Source of the DNA: Syntrophomonas sp.
Lineage (GTDB): Bacteria; Bacillota; Syntrophomonadia; Syntrophomonadales; Syntrophomonadaceae
Direction: 5' to 3'
DNA: 64,000 nucleotides
NCBI GenBank assembly: GCA_016841245.1
Contig: JAENZN010000003.1
Span: forward strand, 174,635 to 238,634
In this document: piece after piece, positions 1 to 10,520 of the stretch
Numbering within the stretch: the first letter of the stretch is position 1
Layout of the letters: the number at the start of each line of letters is the position of its first letter
The notes under the pieces: model-generated
The model's input: the letters and a program-made list of their open reading frames with translations, nothing else
Told to the model about the DNA's origin: nothing
Database searches by the model: none
Made by a program: the position numbers and the translations under genes

Positions 1-1795
<1,795 letters not shown>

Positions 1796-2674
1796 ATGAA
1801 AAGAATCGGTATATTTTTACTGGTTAACCTGCTGGTATTAACCACTATTGGTATTGTGTCTACGGTTTTGGGGGTTAACAGCTATCTTACTGCCAATGGC
1901 ATCGACTATTACAGCTTGTTTATTTTTGCGGCCATTATAGGATTCAGCGGTTCATTTATTTCCCTGGCGATGTCCAAATGGATAGCCAAACAAATGATGA
2001 ATGTTAAGGTGATAAATCCTGGCGGCAGCCTTAGCTCCCAGGAACGGCAGCTCATTAACATGGTTGACAATCTAGCCCGAAAGGCCGGCTTGCAAAAAAC
2101 TCCTGAAGTAGGTATATATCCTTCGGCGGAAGTCAATGCCTTTGCTACGGGCCCCTCTAGAAACAATTCGCTGGTGGCTGTTTCCAGCGGACTGCTGGAT
2201 CGCATGAATAGTGATGCGATAGAAGGGGTTCTGGCTCACGAAGTAGCTCATATTGCCAACGGGGATATGGTAACCATGACTCTATTACAGGGAGTGGTTA
2301 ATACCTTTGTAGTATTCCTGGCTCGTATTATTGCCTACTTTGTATCGACTTTTGTCCGGGAAGAAGCGCGCGGTATCGTGCATTTTCTTAGTATACTAAT
2401 ATTTCAGATATTACTGTCTATTTTAGCCAGCATAGCGGTCATGGCCTATTCGCGGCATCGGGAATTTGCAGCTGACAGCGGTGGAGCAGCATTAGTAGGA
2501 AAGTCCAAGATGCTTAATGCACTGCGTTCACTTAAAGGCTCCGTTAATCTGGTGGATAACCGGCAGGAAGCTATAGCGACTTTCAAGATCAGCGGCGAGA
2601 AAAAAATGGGCTTGAGGCAGCTGCTGGCAACTCACCCGGATCTGGATGAACGTATTCAACGACTGGAACATTGA
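1796..2674 (+). CDS. htpX: HtpX-type M48 membrane zinc metalloprotease
   Basis: Integral-membrane protease for misfolded membrane proteins. 292 residues, the usual HtpX length. Two N-terminal hydrophobic segments (about 5-25 and 40-60) are followed by the zinc motif HEVAH (H148, E149, H152), two further membrane spans (about 165-185 and 198-218), and the third-ligand region [10 protein letters not shown] with E223. The ATG at 1796 has a GGGAGGAG site upstream. Monocistronic, followed by a hairpin terminator. Confidence 0.95.
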   Translation: MKRIGIFLLVNLLVLTTIGIVSTVLGVNSYLTANGIDYYSLFIFAAIIGFSGSFISLAMSKWIAKQMMNVKVINPGGSLSSQERQLINMVDNLARKAGLQKTPEVGIYPSAEVNAFATGPSRNNSLVAVSSGLLDRMNSDAIEGVLAHEVAHIANGDMVTMTLLQGVVNTFVVFLARIIAYFVSTFVREEARGIVHFLSILIFQILLSILASIAVMAYSRHREFAADSGGAALVGKSKMLNALRSLKGSVNLVDNRQEAIATFKISGEKKMGLRQLLATHPDLDERIQRLEH

Positions 2675-2702
2675 TATTCTAATAACAGTCAAGAAAGCAG
2701 AA

Positions 2703-2752
2703 GCAGGGCCAGTCTTCTCGGATAGGAAAAGAAGCTGGCTCTTGTTTTTTCA
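2703..2752 (+). terminator. Intrinsic terminator after htpX
   Basis: GCCAGTCTTCT pairs imperfectly (one bulge) with AGAAGCTGGC, followed by CTTGTTTTTT. It lies between the converging htpX and pseudouridine synthase genes. Confidence 0.7.
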
Positions 2753-2785
2753 AAATATCGACATAATGATATTCCCAAGTACAGC

Positions 2786-3691
2786 TTATACAGCGGTACT
2801 GCTCAGGTATTCCAACAACCTGGCCATATCTGCAGGCAGCGGGGTTTCAAACTGCAGCCGGGCTCCGGTGCGCGGCTGCTTAAGAGCCAGCTGGCCGGCA
2901 TGCAGAGCCTGGCGGCTGATGAGAGGAGAGGGACTCCCATACAGAACATCGCCGCAAATAGGATAGCCAGCTTGACTAAGGTGTACTCTTATCTGATGAG
3001 TACGGCCGGTACCTAAAGTCAGTGAGAGCAGGGTGAATCCTTCATATCTATTTGTAACGAGATAATTAGTTATGGCCTCTTTGCCTGATATATCTATGGT
3101 TCTGGCACAGAAGCGCGGATCTGGATGGGCAATAGGCAGATTGATACAGCCGCTGTTTTCCGGGATTATACCTTCCACCAGCGCTAGATATTTTCGGCTG
3201 ACCCTCCCTTGCTTCTGCTGGCGAAATATGGCCTGATGAGCATATTGACTCTTGCCGATAAGAATAAGACCGGAAGTATTCTTGTCCAGGCGATTAATGG
3301 GGCGGAACAGAATGGATTTACCCTGCCGGGTCCAGTAGCCGGTAACTGCGTTGGCCAGGGTTCTGCCGGATATGCCTTTGACCGGGTGAACTGCCAGGCC
3401 CGGTGGCTTATTGATTACCAGCAAATCAAGGTCTTCATAGACAATATCCAACGGGATGTCTTCAGGTTCAATGGTGTTCTCTTCCTCCAGGTCAATATCT
3501 ACCGTAACCTGATCGCCTGCCTGCAGCCGGTAATTGGTTAAAGTAACCTGACCGTTGACCCGGATCTTATTCTGCAGCTTCAGCTTGGTCAAAAGGGAAT
3601 GAGATATTTGCAGATGAGATTTTAACACGTCCCGCAGGTAAATATAATGGTCTTGTGGATCGACCACATAACTTAGCATATTATCATTCAA
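2786..3691 (-). CDS. RluA-family pseudouridine synthase
   Basis: Isomerises uridine to pseudouridine in rRNA or tRNA. 301 residues: N-terminal S4-like RNA-binding region (about 15-65), then the RluA catalytic domain with NRLDKNTSG, whose D136 is the catalytic aspartate, and the late GRTHQIRVH motif. The frame opens at a TTG (3691) with GAGGTAACAGGAA upstream; an in-frame ATG lies at 3679. It resembles the RluD/YlyB group, but the target nucleotide cannot be deduced. Confidence 0.93.
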   Translation of the reverse strand: MNDNMLSYVVDPQDHYIYLRDVLKSHLQISHSLLTKLKLQNKIRVNGQVTLTNYRLQAGDQVTVDIDLEEENTIEPEDIPLDIVYEDLDLLVINKPPGLAVHPVKGISGRTLANAVTGYWTRQGKSILFRPINRLDKNTSGLILIGKSQYAHQAIFRQQKQGRVSRKYLALVEGIIPENSGCINLPIAHPDPRFCARTIDISGKEAITNYLVTNRYEGFTLLSLTLGTGRTHQIRVHLSQAGYPICGDVLYGSPSPLISRQALHAGQLALKQPRTGARLQFETPLPADMARLLEYLSSTAV

Positions 3692-3712
3692 TTCCTGTTA
3701 CCTCTTGCTCCA

Positions 3713-3931
3713 TTAGCAATATTCTCTCCAGCCAGTCAATTCTTCCCCATTATTTGACCTGGTAATAACACCTCTGGGAGATTCCATCTGCCCGCTATCA
3801 TTGAGTTTCTTAATTATCTTAGCTGCTTCCTTCTTTTCCCGTGCAGATAGTTCAGATGCTTCTTTAGCACTCCAAGCTTGGCCTGATTGAACCAAGGCAT
3901 CCAGTGCTTTTTTCTCCGTACCCATCTTCAT
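3713..3931 (-). CDS. Small wHTH-like protein, probably frameshifted at its C-terminus
   Basis: The 72-aa frame has a helical, winged-helix-like core: AKEASELSAREKKEAAKIIKKLNDSGQ is followed by ESPR. From memory, this small clostridial and archaeal family ends in SPKRCYYxxx. Here the frame after ESPR reads unrelated sequence to 3713, whereas shifting by one base at about 3771-3776 gives RCYYQVK and a stop at 3750-3752. A single-base deletion or sequencing error therefore explains the long tail. A DNA-binding role is inference from the fold only. Confidence 0.6.
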   Translation of the reverse strand: MKMGTEKKALDALVQSGQAWSAKEASELSAREKKEAAKIIKKLNDSGQMESPRGVITRSNNGEELTGWREYC

Positions 3932-4057
3932 CTGCTTCGTTTCATGCAGTTTTTACCTACTATAGGTGAATGAAATAATCATGTCAACCTGATAAGAAAC
4001 TGCGAAAAAAGTTATATAATCTGATGCCAGGATAACTATAAAACGAAGTCTATGTTG

Positions 4058-5572
4058 TTATTGAGCTGTTTCATCCAGAGGTATAGGTTCACTGACATAA
4101 TCTTCGGCCAGAGAATCTTCGTTAATTACTACCTGCTGCTTTCTCAACTCAGAGTGCAGCAGTTTGCGCTCGATATAAAAACGATCGGAGAAAGGTTCAT
4201 ATTTAACAGTATCTACAGCCGCCGCCAGGCCTTCGTCAGTCAGGTAAAGAACCATAGCCGAATAAGGTACCGCCTGGTCGGAATACAGGCCTCTGAGTCC
4301 GGAAGCCCCTGAAGTACCCGGATTTAGAAGAATAGTTTCGTTATTAATAATTATAGACTGCTGGTGGGTATGTCCATATACTATGAGCGGAAAGTCTTCG
4401 CCAAGTTTTTGTGCTGCCTGCGGGTTATGAACCACTACGATATCAGGTTTGGTTTCCTCCTCAGCGGCTGTATTTATCAATGCTTCAGCCTGCTCTTGCA
4501 TTAGAGAATTCCAGACCAGGGAATCTTCCAACTCAACTTCAGAACTGCTGGCCATGGGATCGGCTGATCCCAATATTTTAATCCCCGCTGCGTTTATAGT
4601 ACTACCATCTAAAACTACCCCGTTATCAAGATTACTAATAAAATCAATAATTTCTGGAGTGTCATGATTTCCCGGGCAGAAAACGTAGGGTATTTTGATA
4701 CTGCTGATTTTCGCGGCATATTCTGCTTCCATGGATGTGCCTAAATCAGTAAGATCTCCGGCATCCAGTATAAGATCCACCTTGAAAGCGGCCGCAATTT
4801 CATTGGCAAACTCTACTCCCAGGGGATTACTGTGCAGGTCGCTGATCAACAGGACTTTTTTAAAAGCTCCATCCTCTATGGGACTGGATAAAAGAGACAG
4901 CCCGTTAGAGCTGCTCATCAAAAGGCTCATGTTTCCTACTACCTTACGGGTATCAGCTTGTAATTCTTCCAGTCTATCCATAAAATCGCCCGGTTCCAGG
5001 ATCAGCTGGGGAGCCAGAGCAATAACACCGCAGTATACCGGTTCTTTGAATGCTTCGATATCATAAGTATGAGCGGTATTAAACAGGAGCAGGGCCATTA
5101 ACGCGGCGCAGGTCAATCCTGATAAAAGTGCCGTCCTTAACCTGCAGCGCCATAATATCAGCACGGTCAAAAAGGCTCCGCAGAATATAATGATTATCTG
5201 CCTGGCAATAAAGGGCTTAATAAAACTAATAAGGCCCTCATAAATATTATTCCAGCCCTGGATGGAACTTACTGCTTCTTCTGCGGCTGCACTATCTGTT
5301 CCGGTTCCTATATAAGTAAGCTTGATTTTTAATAAAAGGGGTGTGGTATGGGTTGAGGATGAAACACTGCCTAAAGGCGATAAATCGATAATGGTACTGC
5401 CGGTCAGAGCAGGTAGGGCAGAAACAGAGAAGGTCAGACCCTCGATGGTATAGTTAGTTGGTCCCGCGATATAGAGGGCCAGGAGTGCCCCTAGCAATGC
5501 AGTTATTATAATTGCCAGCGGCTTCATATTTTTTATCCAGTTAACGATTCCGGTCCAGGAGTTTATATACAT
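4058..5572 (-). CDS. Membrane-anchored calcineurin-like metallophosphoesterase
   Basis: 504 residues. An N-terminal membrane segment (about 17-36), an extracytoplasmic region of about 80 residues and two more segments (about 124-142 and 147-166) precede a phosphoesterase domain from about 238. The metal motifs are ordered: SDLH (D245, H247), GD (272-273), GNHD (301-304), a single His in VVHNP, and GHTH. The fold is that of a dinuclear metal phosphoesterase; the substrate is unknown. The start follows AGAGGTG at 7 nt. Monocistronic. Confidence 0.88.
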   Translation of the reverse strand: MYINSWTGIVNWIKNMKPLAIIITALLGALLALYIAGPTNYTIEGLTFSVSALPALTGSTIIDLSPLGSVSSSTHTTPLLLKIKLTYIGTGTDSAAAEEAVSSIQGWNNIYEGLISFIKPFIARQIIIIFCGAFLTVLILWRCRLRTALLSGLTCAALMALLLFNTAHTYDIEAFKEPVYCGVIALAPQLILEPGDFMDRLEELQADTRKVVGNMSLLMSSSNGLSLLSSPIEDGAFKKVLLISDLHSNPLGVEFANEIAAAFKVDLILDAGDLTDLGTSMEAEYAAKISSIKIPYVFCPGNHDTPEIIDFISNLDNGVVLDGSTINAAGIKILGSADPMASSSEVELEDSLVWNSLMQEQAEALINTAAEEETKPDIVVVHNPQAAQKLGEDFPLIVYGHTHQQSIIINNETILLNPGTSGASGLRGLYSDQAVPYSAMVLYLTDEGLAAAVDTVKYEPFSDRFYIERKLLHSELRKQQVVINEDSLAEDYVSEPIPLDETAQ

Positions 5573-5830
5573 AAATTAACACCTCTGCCATCCAATCGGC
5601 CAAATTCGACAATACTAATCTTATTCTAACATCTGTAGTAATCAGAGAGCTCTGGTTGATATAGGTAAGCGGGTAAGTTACAGGGAGAAATGAGTGTAAT
5701 TGCTGGAGATTGGCGAGGGGTAGCAGGGATATGAATATTATGGCATGATAGGGTTAACTGTTAAAATTGTAATCCCCGAAGGGGGCTCCCGTTATTGGCC
5801 GGTTATCTTGCTGATTTTCTTGACAATCTA

Positions 5831-5858
5831 AGACCTCACAACACATGTTGTGAGGTCT
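5831..5858. repeat. Perfect 12-13 bp inverted repeat (bidirectional terminator or operator)
   Basis: AGACCTCACAAC and GTTGTGAGGTCT flank a 4-nt ACAT loop. Neither side has a clean T-run. It lies just downstream of the tiny minus-strand ORF at 5921-6052, so it could terminate that transcript. Confidence 0.55.
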
Positions 5859-5920
5859 ATATTAATATCTTTATACTCTTCGCAGTTTTGATATAGAATA
5901 AAATATTGCTTAAGCTGCAT

Positions 5921-6052
5921 CTACAGTCTTTGCAGCCGCCGCCGGGTAGCAAACTTCACTTCTTCCTCAAAACTTGAAATTTTAGATTTTCTAAGGATAA
6001 GTCCGGCTCCTACCAGGACCAGACATACTCCATTTACTGCCAGTATAGTCAT
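5921..6052 (-). CDS. Small single-span membrane protein, 43 aa
   Basis: The ATG at 6052 follows AAAGGGAGG at good spacing. The product has one hydrophobic span (about 3-20, LAVNGVCLVLVGAGLIL), then a basic, Ser/Glu-containing tail ending RRRLQRL. No family recognised. The good ribosome site and the membrane-anchor plus basic-tail layout favour a real gene; size alone keeps the call modest. Confidence 0.55.
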   Translation of the reverse strand: MTILAVNGVCLVLVGAGLILRKSKISSFEEEVKFATRRRLQRL

Positions 6053-6311
6053 TTAAAAATACCTCCCTTTCTAATTTGAGTGGGCATTAATTTTCAATAC
6101 GCTTTAAAATCGGAGTAATATTAATCTGCATAATTTTTCTGTTTTTTGAAGTATACAACAGGATAATTACAAATGAGTTACAAAAAGCATAACCTATAAA
6201 GAAATCAGGTTATTTTCTGGCTAATTACATAACCTTTGTAAAATAAAATTAATATGGACAAACAGTATATTGGAAGGAGATAGCCATGATAAAAAATCGC
6301 AATCTTTGTGC

Positions 6312-6405
6312 AACTGAGTCAAGAGAACCGTTCCCTTGAGACTCATTGACTCAGTTTCTTATCAATACCTTCATTCCATTAGAGCTAGTCTCAAAATGAG
6401 ACTCT
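6312..6405. promoter_or_regulatory. Inverted repeats upstream of the sigma-54 activator
   Basis: AACTGAGTCAA (about 6312) recurs as its reverse complement TTGACTCAGTT about 24 nt on. Next comes a second dyad AGTCTCA-AAA-TGAGACT (about 6388-6404). GAGACTC-type half sites repeat. Placed 50-150 nt before the regulator gene, they are candidate operators for autoregulation. The first could instead act as a weak terminator (CAGTTTCTT follows). Confidence 0.45.
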
Positions 6406-6488
6406 TATCGATTGAATGTGATATATTAATAATAAATTGATATGATTGACTGCTAGTGGTTAATTATCAGATTGAGGTGAAGAAAAAA

Positions 6489-8234
6489 ATGCAAAATGAT
6501 TTAGAATTAAACTTGATGTTTGATGCCTTAATTGAGAGTCCCTATATGGCTTATGTTATCGTCGACAAACATGGTTACATCACTATGATGAATCAGACCT
6601 ACCTGGATTTATTGGAACTCAAGAAGGAAGAAGTTATTGGCAAACATATCCTGGAGGTAACACCTCAATCAAAATTGCCTGAAGTGCTGAAAACAGGGAA
6701 AATCAATAAAGCTGACATATGGCCGATTATGGGCCGGGACACGATTGTTACCCGCTTGCCCATAGTTAAGAATGATGCAATAGTAGGCGCTATAGGGCAG
6801 AGCCTATTTTTGGAAATGTCCAGCGTACAAATACTCCTGAAGAAGCTGCAGGAAACCTTCAATACTATGTCAGATGCTCTGGTACAAAGCCCGCACATGA
6901 TTTATGTCATAGTAAATAAGGATGGATACATAACCTTCATGAATCAAACTTACCTGGATATGCTGGAAAAAAGAATAGAGGATGTTATTGACAAGCATAT
7001 TCATGAAATAACCCCCAAATCCAGACTGCCTGAAGTAATTGAAACCGGGCAGATTCATGAAGTGGACTTGTGGGAAGTAAATGGACAGGATACTATAATC
7101 ACTCGCGCCCCCATTATAAGAGATGGAGAAATTGTTGGGGCGATAGGCCAGAGTTTATTTCTGGATATGTCCGGAGCCAAACTGCTGGTTAATAGGCTGC
7201 AGGAAGTGGAGAAGGAATTATACCTTTATAAAGAAGAGGTAAGACAGATATACAAAGCTAAATGGCATTTTAATGATTTGATAGGCCAGAGCATGGAATT
7301 TTCGCTGGTGAAATCCATTGCTCATCAACTCTCAATAACTACTTCCACACTATTGATAACTGGTGAAAGCGGTACCGGAAAAGAACTCTTTGCCCAGGCC
7401 ATCCATAATGCCAGCAACCGGGAACACTGCCCGTTTGTAAGAATAAACTGTGCAGCTTTACCAGAAAGTCTTCTGGAATCGGAGCTATTCGGATATGAAG
7501 AAGGCGCCTTTTCTGGAGCCAGAAAAGGTGGTAAACCAGGAAAATTTGAACTGGCCAAGGGCGGGACCATCTTTCTTGATGAGATCGGTGATATGCCATT
7601 AAACATGCAGACCAAAATGCTCACGGTATTGCAGGAACGGGTTATTGAAAGGGTTGGAGGAACCCGTCCCATCCCCATCAATGTTAGAGTAATAGCAGCA
7701 ACCAATCGGGATTTGGAAGAACTGGTCAAGCAACAGCTCTTCAGGGAGGATCTCTATTACCGGCTCAACGTGGTACGGTTATCAATACCACCACTAAGAA
7801 AACGAATGGAAGATATCCCGCTGCTGATTCATACTTTAATAAAAAGAATAAATTGTACTTTAGGGGCTGATACCAAAGGCATATCTGATTTGGCCCTGGA
7901 TCTGCTGAAAAAGTATTCCTGGCCGGGTAATGTTCGGGAACTGGAAAATTTATTGGAAAGGGCCGTGAATCTAGCCGGCTTCGATAGTGAAGATATCCTG
8001 GAAATAGAACACTTCCCATCATTGAGCCATATCGATAAGCAGCCGGCCAGGAAAAACCCATCTGATCATAATTTAAACAAGGCCATCGAAGGTCTGGAAA
8101 AGGATATGATTATTAGCACCCTGATGCTTACTAATAATAACAAAGCTCAAGCAGCACAGCTCATGGGCTTAAACAAATCGGTTTTATACCGTAAATTAAA
8201 GAAATATGATCTAATGGATTTCAAGACTAATTAA
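6489..8234 (+). CDS. Sigma-54-dependent transcriptional activator with tandem PAS domains
   Basis: Enhancer-binding activator that uses ATP hydrolysis to open sigma-54 promoters. I place the start at ATG 6489 (GAGGTGA 8 nt upstream), giving 581 aa; a GTG at 6456 lacks a good site. Two PAS domains (about 5-110 and 115-225) are very alike (for example DKHGYITMMNQTYLDLLE and NKDGYITFMNQTYLDMLE), so they arose by internal duplication. The AAA+ domain follows, with Walker A GESGTGKE (about 292) and GAFSGA (about 339) for sigma-54 contact, then a C-terminal Fis-type helix-turn-helix ending LMGLNKSVLYRKLKKY. No receiver domain: the signal is probably a ligand sensed by PAS. The two -24/-12 promoters after 8376 make the thiolase its likely target. 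Confidence 0.94.
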   Translation: MQNDLELNLMFDALIESPYMAYVIVDKHGYITMMNQTYLDLLELKKEEVIGKHILEVTPQSKLPEVLKTGKINKADIWPIMGRDTIVTRLPIVKNDAIVGAIGQSLFLEMSSVQILLKKLQETFNTMSDALVQSPHMIYVIVNKDGYITFMNQTYLDMLEKRIEDVIDKHIHEITPKSRLPEVIETGQIHEVDLWEVNGQDTIITRAPIIRDGEIVGAIGQSLFLDMSGAKLLVNRLQEVEKELYLYKEEVRQIYKAKWHFNDLIGQSMEFSLVKSIAHQLSITTSTLLITGESGTGKELFAQAIHNASNREHCPFVRINCAALPESLLESELFGYEEGAFSGARKGGKPGKFELAKGGTIFLDEIGDMPLNMQTKMLTVLQERVIERVGGTRPIPINVRVIAATNRDLEELVKQQLFREDLYYRLNVVRLSIPPLRKRMEDIPLLIHTLIKRINCTLGADTKGISDLALDLLKKYSWPGNVRELENLLERAVNLAGFDSEDILEIEHFPSLSHIDKQPARKNPSDHNLNKAIEGLEKDMIISTLMLTNNNKAQAAQLMGLNKSVLYRKLKKYDLMDFKTN

Positions 8235-8376
8235 GCCAAGGAAGTAAAATAATACTAAACCGAGATAGACTGAAGAAGATAAAGATGCTTTTAACAAAAT
8301 ATGAAAATTATAGTATCTAATAGATACTCTGGGGTAATTATTTGCAACCCAAGAGAATATGTATGGGGAGGATAAT

Positions 8377-8394
8377 TTGGCATAGTAGTTGCTT
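8377..8394 (+). promoter_or_regulatory. Sigma-54 (-24/-12) promoter 1
   Basis: TTGGCATAGTAGTTGCTT matches TTGGCAC-N5-TTGCW, with GG at 8379-8380 and GC at 8391-8392, exactly 10 nt between them. The transcript would start near 8403 and meet a hairpin with a T9 run at 8437-8479, giving an RNA of about 75 nt. Confidence 0.8.
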
Positions 8395-8436
8395 TTAGCA
8401 ACTCCAGGTAACATCCTTTATATATTAATACTTAAA

Positions 8437-8479
8437 GGTTAATTCTTTGTGAATGCGGAGAACTAGCCTTTTTTTTTCT
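8437..8479 (+). terminator. Intrinsic terminator between the two sigma-54 promoters
   Basis: GGTTAATTC pairs with GAACTAGCC (8 of 9 positions, one G-U) and is followed by a run of at least nine T. It would stop RNA made from promoter 1 before the thiolase gene. Confidence 0.65.
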
Positions 8480-8499
8480 ATTTATTAAGATATATGGTA

Positions 8500-8517
8500 T
8501 TGGCATAGTATTTGCAA
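8500..8517 (+). promoter_or_regulatory. Sigma-54 (-24/-12) promoter 2, driving the thiolase
   Basis: TTGGCATAGTATTTGCAA has GG at 8502-8503 and GC at 8514-8515, with 10 nt between. Start of transcription is expected near 8526, leaving a leader of about 160 nt before the thiolase ATG. The words CTTAAAGGTT at 8431 and 8642 occur in both the short RNA and this leader. Confidence 0.85.
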
Positions 8518-8688
8518 AATATAAATGAGCATGAGGGTATCTATTATCTTATGCTTTAAATAAAAATGCCGGTTTGTTCCAAAATTGTTGAAAAAGGGGG
8601 TGAGATAGCAAAGTATAAGTGATGATGCCAAACCAGTATACACTTAAAGGTTCAACCTAAAAATAATATATAGAGGGGGACATGTTTA

Positions 8689-9906
8689 ATGGAGACTAAA
8701 GAAGTAGTAATGGTTAGTGCCTGTAGGACTGCTATTGGAAGATTCATGGGCAGTTTAAAGGATGTACCTGCCAGAGATCTTGCTATAACTGTTGGTAAGG
8801 GTGCAATCGAAAGAGCAGGGATTTCTGCTGACATCATTGATGAAATTACTATGGGGCAGCTTTATACGGCTATGCAGGGTTCTTTGCCTGCCCGGCAAGT
8901 AGGAATGAGACTGGGGCTTCCGCATAGGAGTGGTGCAGTTAGTGTTAACCAGAACTGTACATCGGGTATGCGGGCACTAGAAATAGCCGCTCATAATATT
9001 ATGCTGGGCCAGACTGAAATTGCTCTGGTAATAGGGGTAGAAAACATGACCGGAACGCCTTACCTGCTTCCTAAAGCCAGGATGGGCTACCGGATGAATG
9101 CCGGGACTATTGAAGACCATATGATACACGATGGGCTATTTGATGCACTGGTTCCCGGTCATATGGGAATGACTGCCGAAAACATTGCTGAACGCTATGG
9201 TATTACCCGTGAACAATGCGACGAATTGGCCCTTATAAGCCATCAACGTGCTACTGCAGCGGTCCAAAACGGTACATTTGAACGGGAAATAGTACCAGTG
9301 GAAATAAAAAGTAAAAAGGGCAGCAAGTTCTATGAAACAGACGAGCACATGATCCCTGATGCCAGCCTGGAAGTAATGGGCAAACTGCCTTCAGCCTTTA
9401 AAAAAGGCGGAGTTGTAACTGCTGCCAATGCTTCCGGTATCAATGATGGGGCAGCAGCAGCAATTATTATGTCCAAGGAAAAAGCAGAAGCACTGGGAGT
9501 TAAACCGTTGATGAAACTAATAAACATTTGCGGAGAAGGTGTAGACCCTCTGGTTATGGGATTGGGGCCTGCAGTTGCTATTCCCAAGTGTCTCAAACAA
9601 GTAGGCATGAAGTTTGACGATGTGCAGTACTGGGAAGTTAATGAAGCATTTGCTGCCCAGTGGCTGGGTGTGGGAATAATGCTTAAACAAGACTATGGTA
9701 TGGACCTGGATAATAACATGAACTTAGATAAAGTGAATCATAATGGTTCTGGAATTGCCCTTGGACATCCGGTAGGATGTACCGGACTACGTATAATAGT
9801 AAGCCTCTACTATGAAATGGAACGACTGGGATTGACTACCGGCGGAGCTTCTCTGTGTGTCGGAGGCGGACCATCTATGGCTTCTTTATGGAGTCGCGAC
9901 GTATAG
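8689..9906 (+). CDS. Acetyl-CoA C-acetyltransferase (thiolase)
   Basis: Condenses or cleaves acetoacetyl-CoA/acetyl-CoA, the last step of butyrate beta-oxidation (or first of PHB synthesis). 405 residues. The acyl-accepting Cys is C90 in NQNCTSG (more usual is CGSG); NEAFAAQ, H360 in GHPVGCTG and the second catalytic Cys C390 in SLCVGGG are all present. The start follows GAGGGGG. It stands behind two sigma-54 promoters next to a PAS sigma-54 activator, so expression probably responds to a metabolite sensed by PAS. No neighbouring intact beta-oxidation gene: only an acyl-CoA dehydrogenase remnant lies downstream. Confidence 0.94.
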   Translation: METKEVVMVSACRTAIGRFMGSLKDVPARDLAITVGKGAIERAGISADIIDEITMGQLYTAMQGSLPARQVGMRLGLPHRSGAVSVNQNCTSGMRALEIAAHNIMLGQTEIALVIGVENMTGTPYLLPKARMGYRMNAGTIEDHMIHDGLFDALVPGHMGMTAENIAERYGITREQCDELALISHQRATAAVQNGTFEREIVPVEIKSKKGSKFYETDEHMIPDASLEVMGKLPSAFKKGGVVTAANASGINDGAAAAIIMSKEKAEALGVKPLMKLINICGEGVDPLVMGLGPAVAIPKCLKQVGMKFDDVQYWEVNEAFAAQWLGVGIMLKQDYGMDLDNNMNLDKVNHNGSGIALGHPVGCTGLRIIVSLYYEMERLGLTTGGASLCVGGGPSMASLWSRDV

Positions 9907-10006
9907 CAGGATCGGGCCCAGGATCTTCATCTTGAGGTGTTCCGGAGTTAGCTTGGGAACGATGTTTTAAGCTTGTTTATAGTACTCACTCATGGGAGGT
10001 AATTCT

Positions 10007-10210
10007 ATGTGCTCAGACAATGTAGAAATAGACAATATAAAAGAGTTATCTGCAGGTGAAGATTCTTTACATAACATTATTAATGCGTATCTGGAAAGGG
10101 CTATACGAGTTGAGAAGGAATTTGCGGAACTGAACCGAGAGATAGCAATACTATTAAGGGGTAAGGAGGAAAATACTGCTAAGCGAGCTTTATTAGTGCG
10201 TATCAAGTAA
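10007..10210 (+). CDS. Small acidic hypothetical protein, 67 aa
   Basis: The start at 10007 follows GGGAGG; the upstream ATG at 9992 overlaps that site and is unlikely. The sequence is charged and probably helical: an acidic N-terminal third, then [24 protein letters not shown], which could form a short coiled coil. No family recognised. It follows the thiolase by 100 nt and may be co-transcribed from the sigma-54 promoter. Confidence 0.6.
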   Translation: MCSDNVEIDNIKELSAGEDSLHNIINAYLERAIRVEKEFAELNREIAILLRGKEENTAKRALLVRIK

Positions 10211-10242
10211 TAGCGGTATATTTGAAAAATTTAAAGGCGGGT

Positions 10243-10395
10243 ATGTTAAGGGAATTTATTGGTGGTTATGGTTTTACCAAGGATTATCGGGTGGAAAAAT
10301 ACATGCGTGATGCCAAAATACTGCAGATCTATAAAGGCACCAGCCAGGTTCAGCGTATGGTGGTAGCAGCCAACCTTCTTAAAGGTCTCCGGTAG
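10243..10395 (+). pseudogene. Acyl-CoA dehydrogenase C-terminal remnant
   Basis: The 50-aa frame reads [19 protein letters not shown] and then [19 protein letters not shown]. This is the highly conserved C-terminal end of acyl-CoA dehydrogenases (GGxGYTxxYPVEKxxRDAKxxQIYEGTSxVQ). The other ~330 residues, including the catalytic Glu region, are absent. A terminator follows. The gene was deleted down to its last exonic tail next to the thiolase, so this locus once held a fuller beta-oxidation cluster. Confidence 0.85.
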
Positions 10396-10437
10396 GTTGT
10401 CAGCAATATAAAGTCCCCTTATTAACGTTCCCAAACG

Positions 10438-10472
10438 GCAAAAGCAGGGTTAAAGCCCTGCTTTTGCAATTT
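10438..10472 (+). terminator. Intrinsic terminator
   Basis: Perfect 12-bp arms GCAAAAGCAGGG and CCCTGCTTTTGC with a 6-nt loop, followed by AATTTCTTT. Ends the thiolase-side transcript. Confidence 0.8.
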
Positions 10473-10520
10473 CTTTGGTTGGTGTAAGGTTCACTATTAA
10501 TAAGGAAACCCTTAACAGGA

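Noticed and set aside
2646..2966. 106-aa plus-strand ORF overlapping htpX and rluA
   Set aside because: It covers the terminator and is antisense to the pseudouridine synthase.
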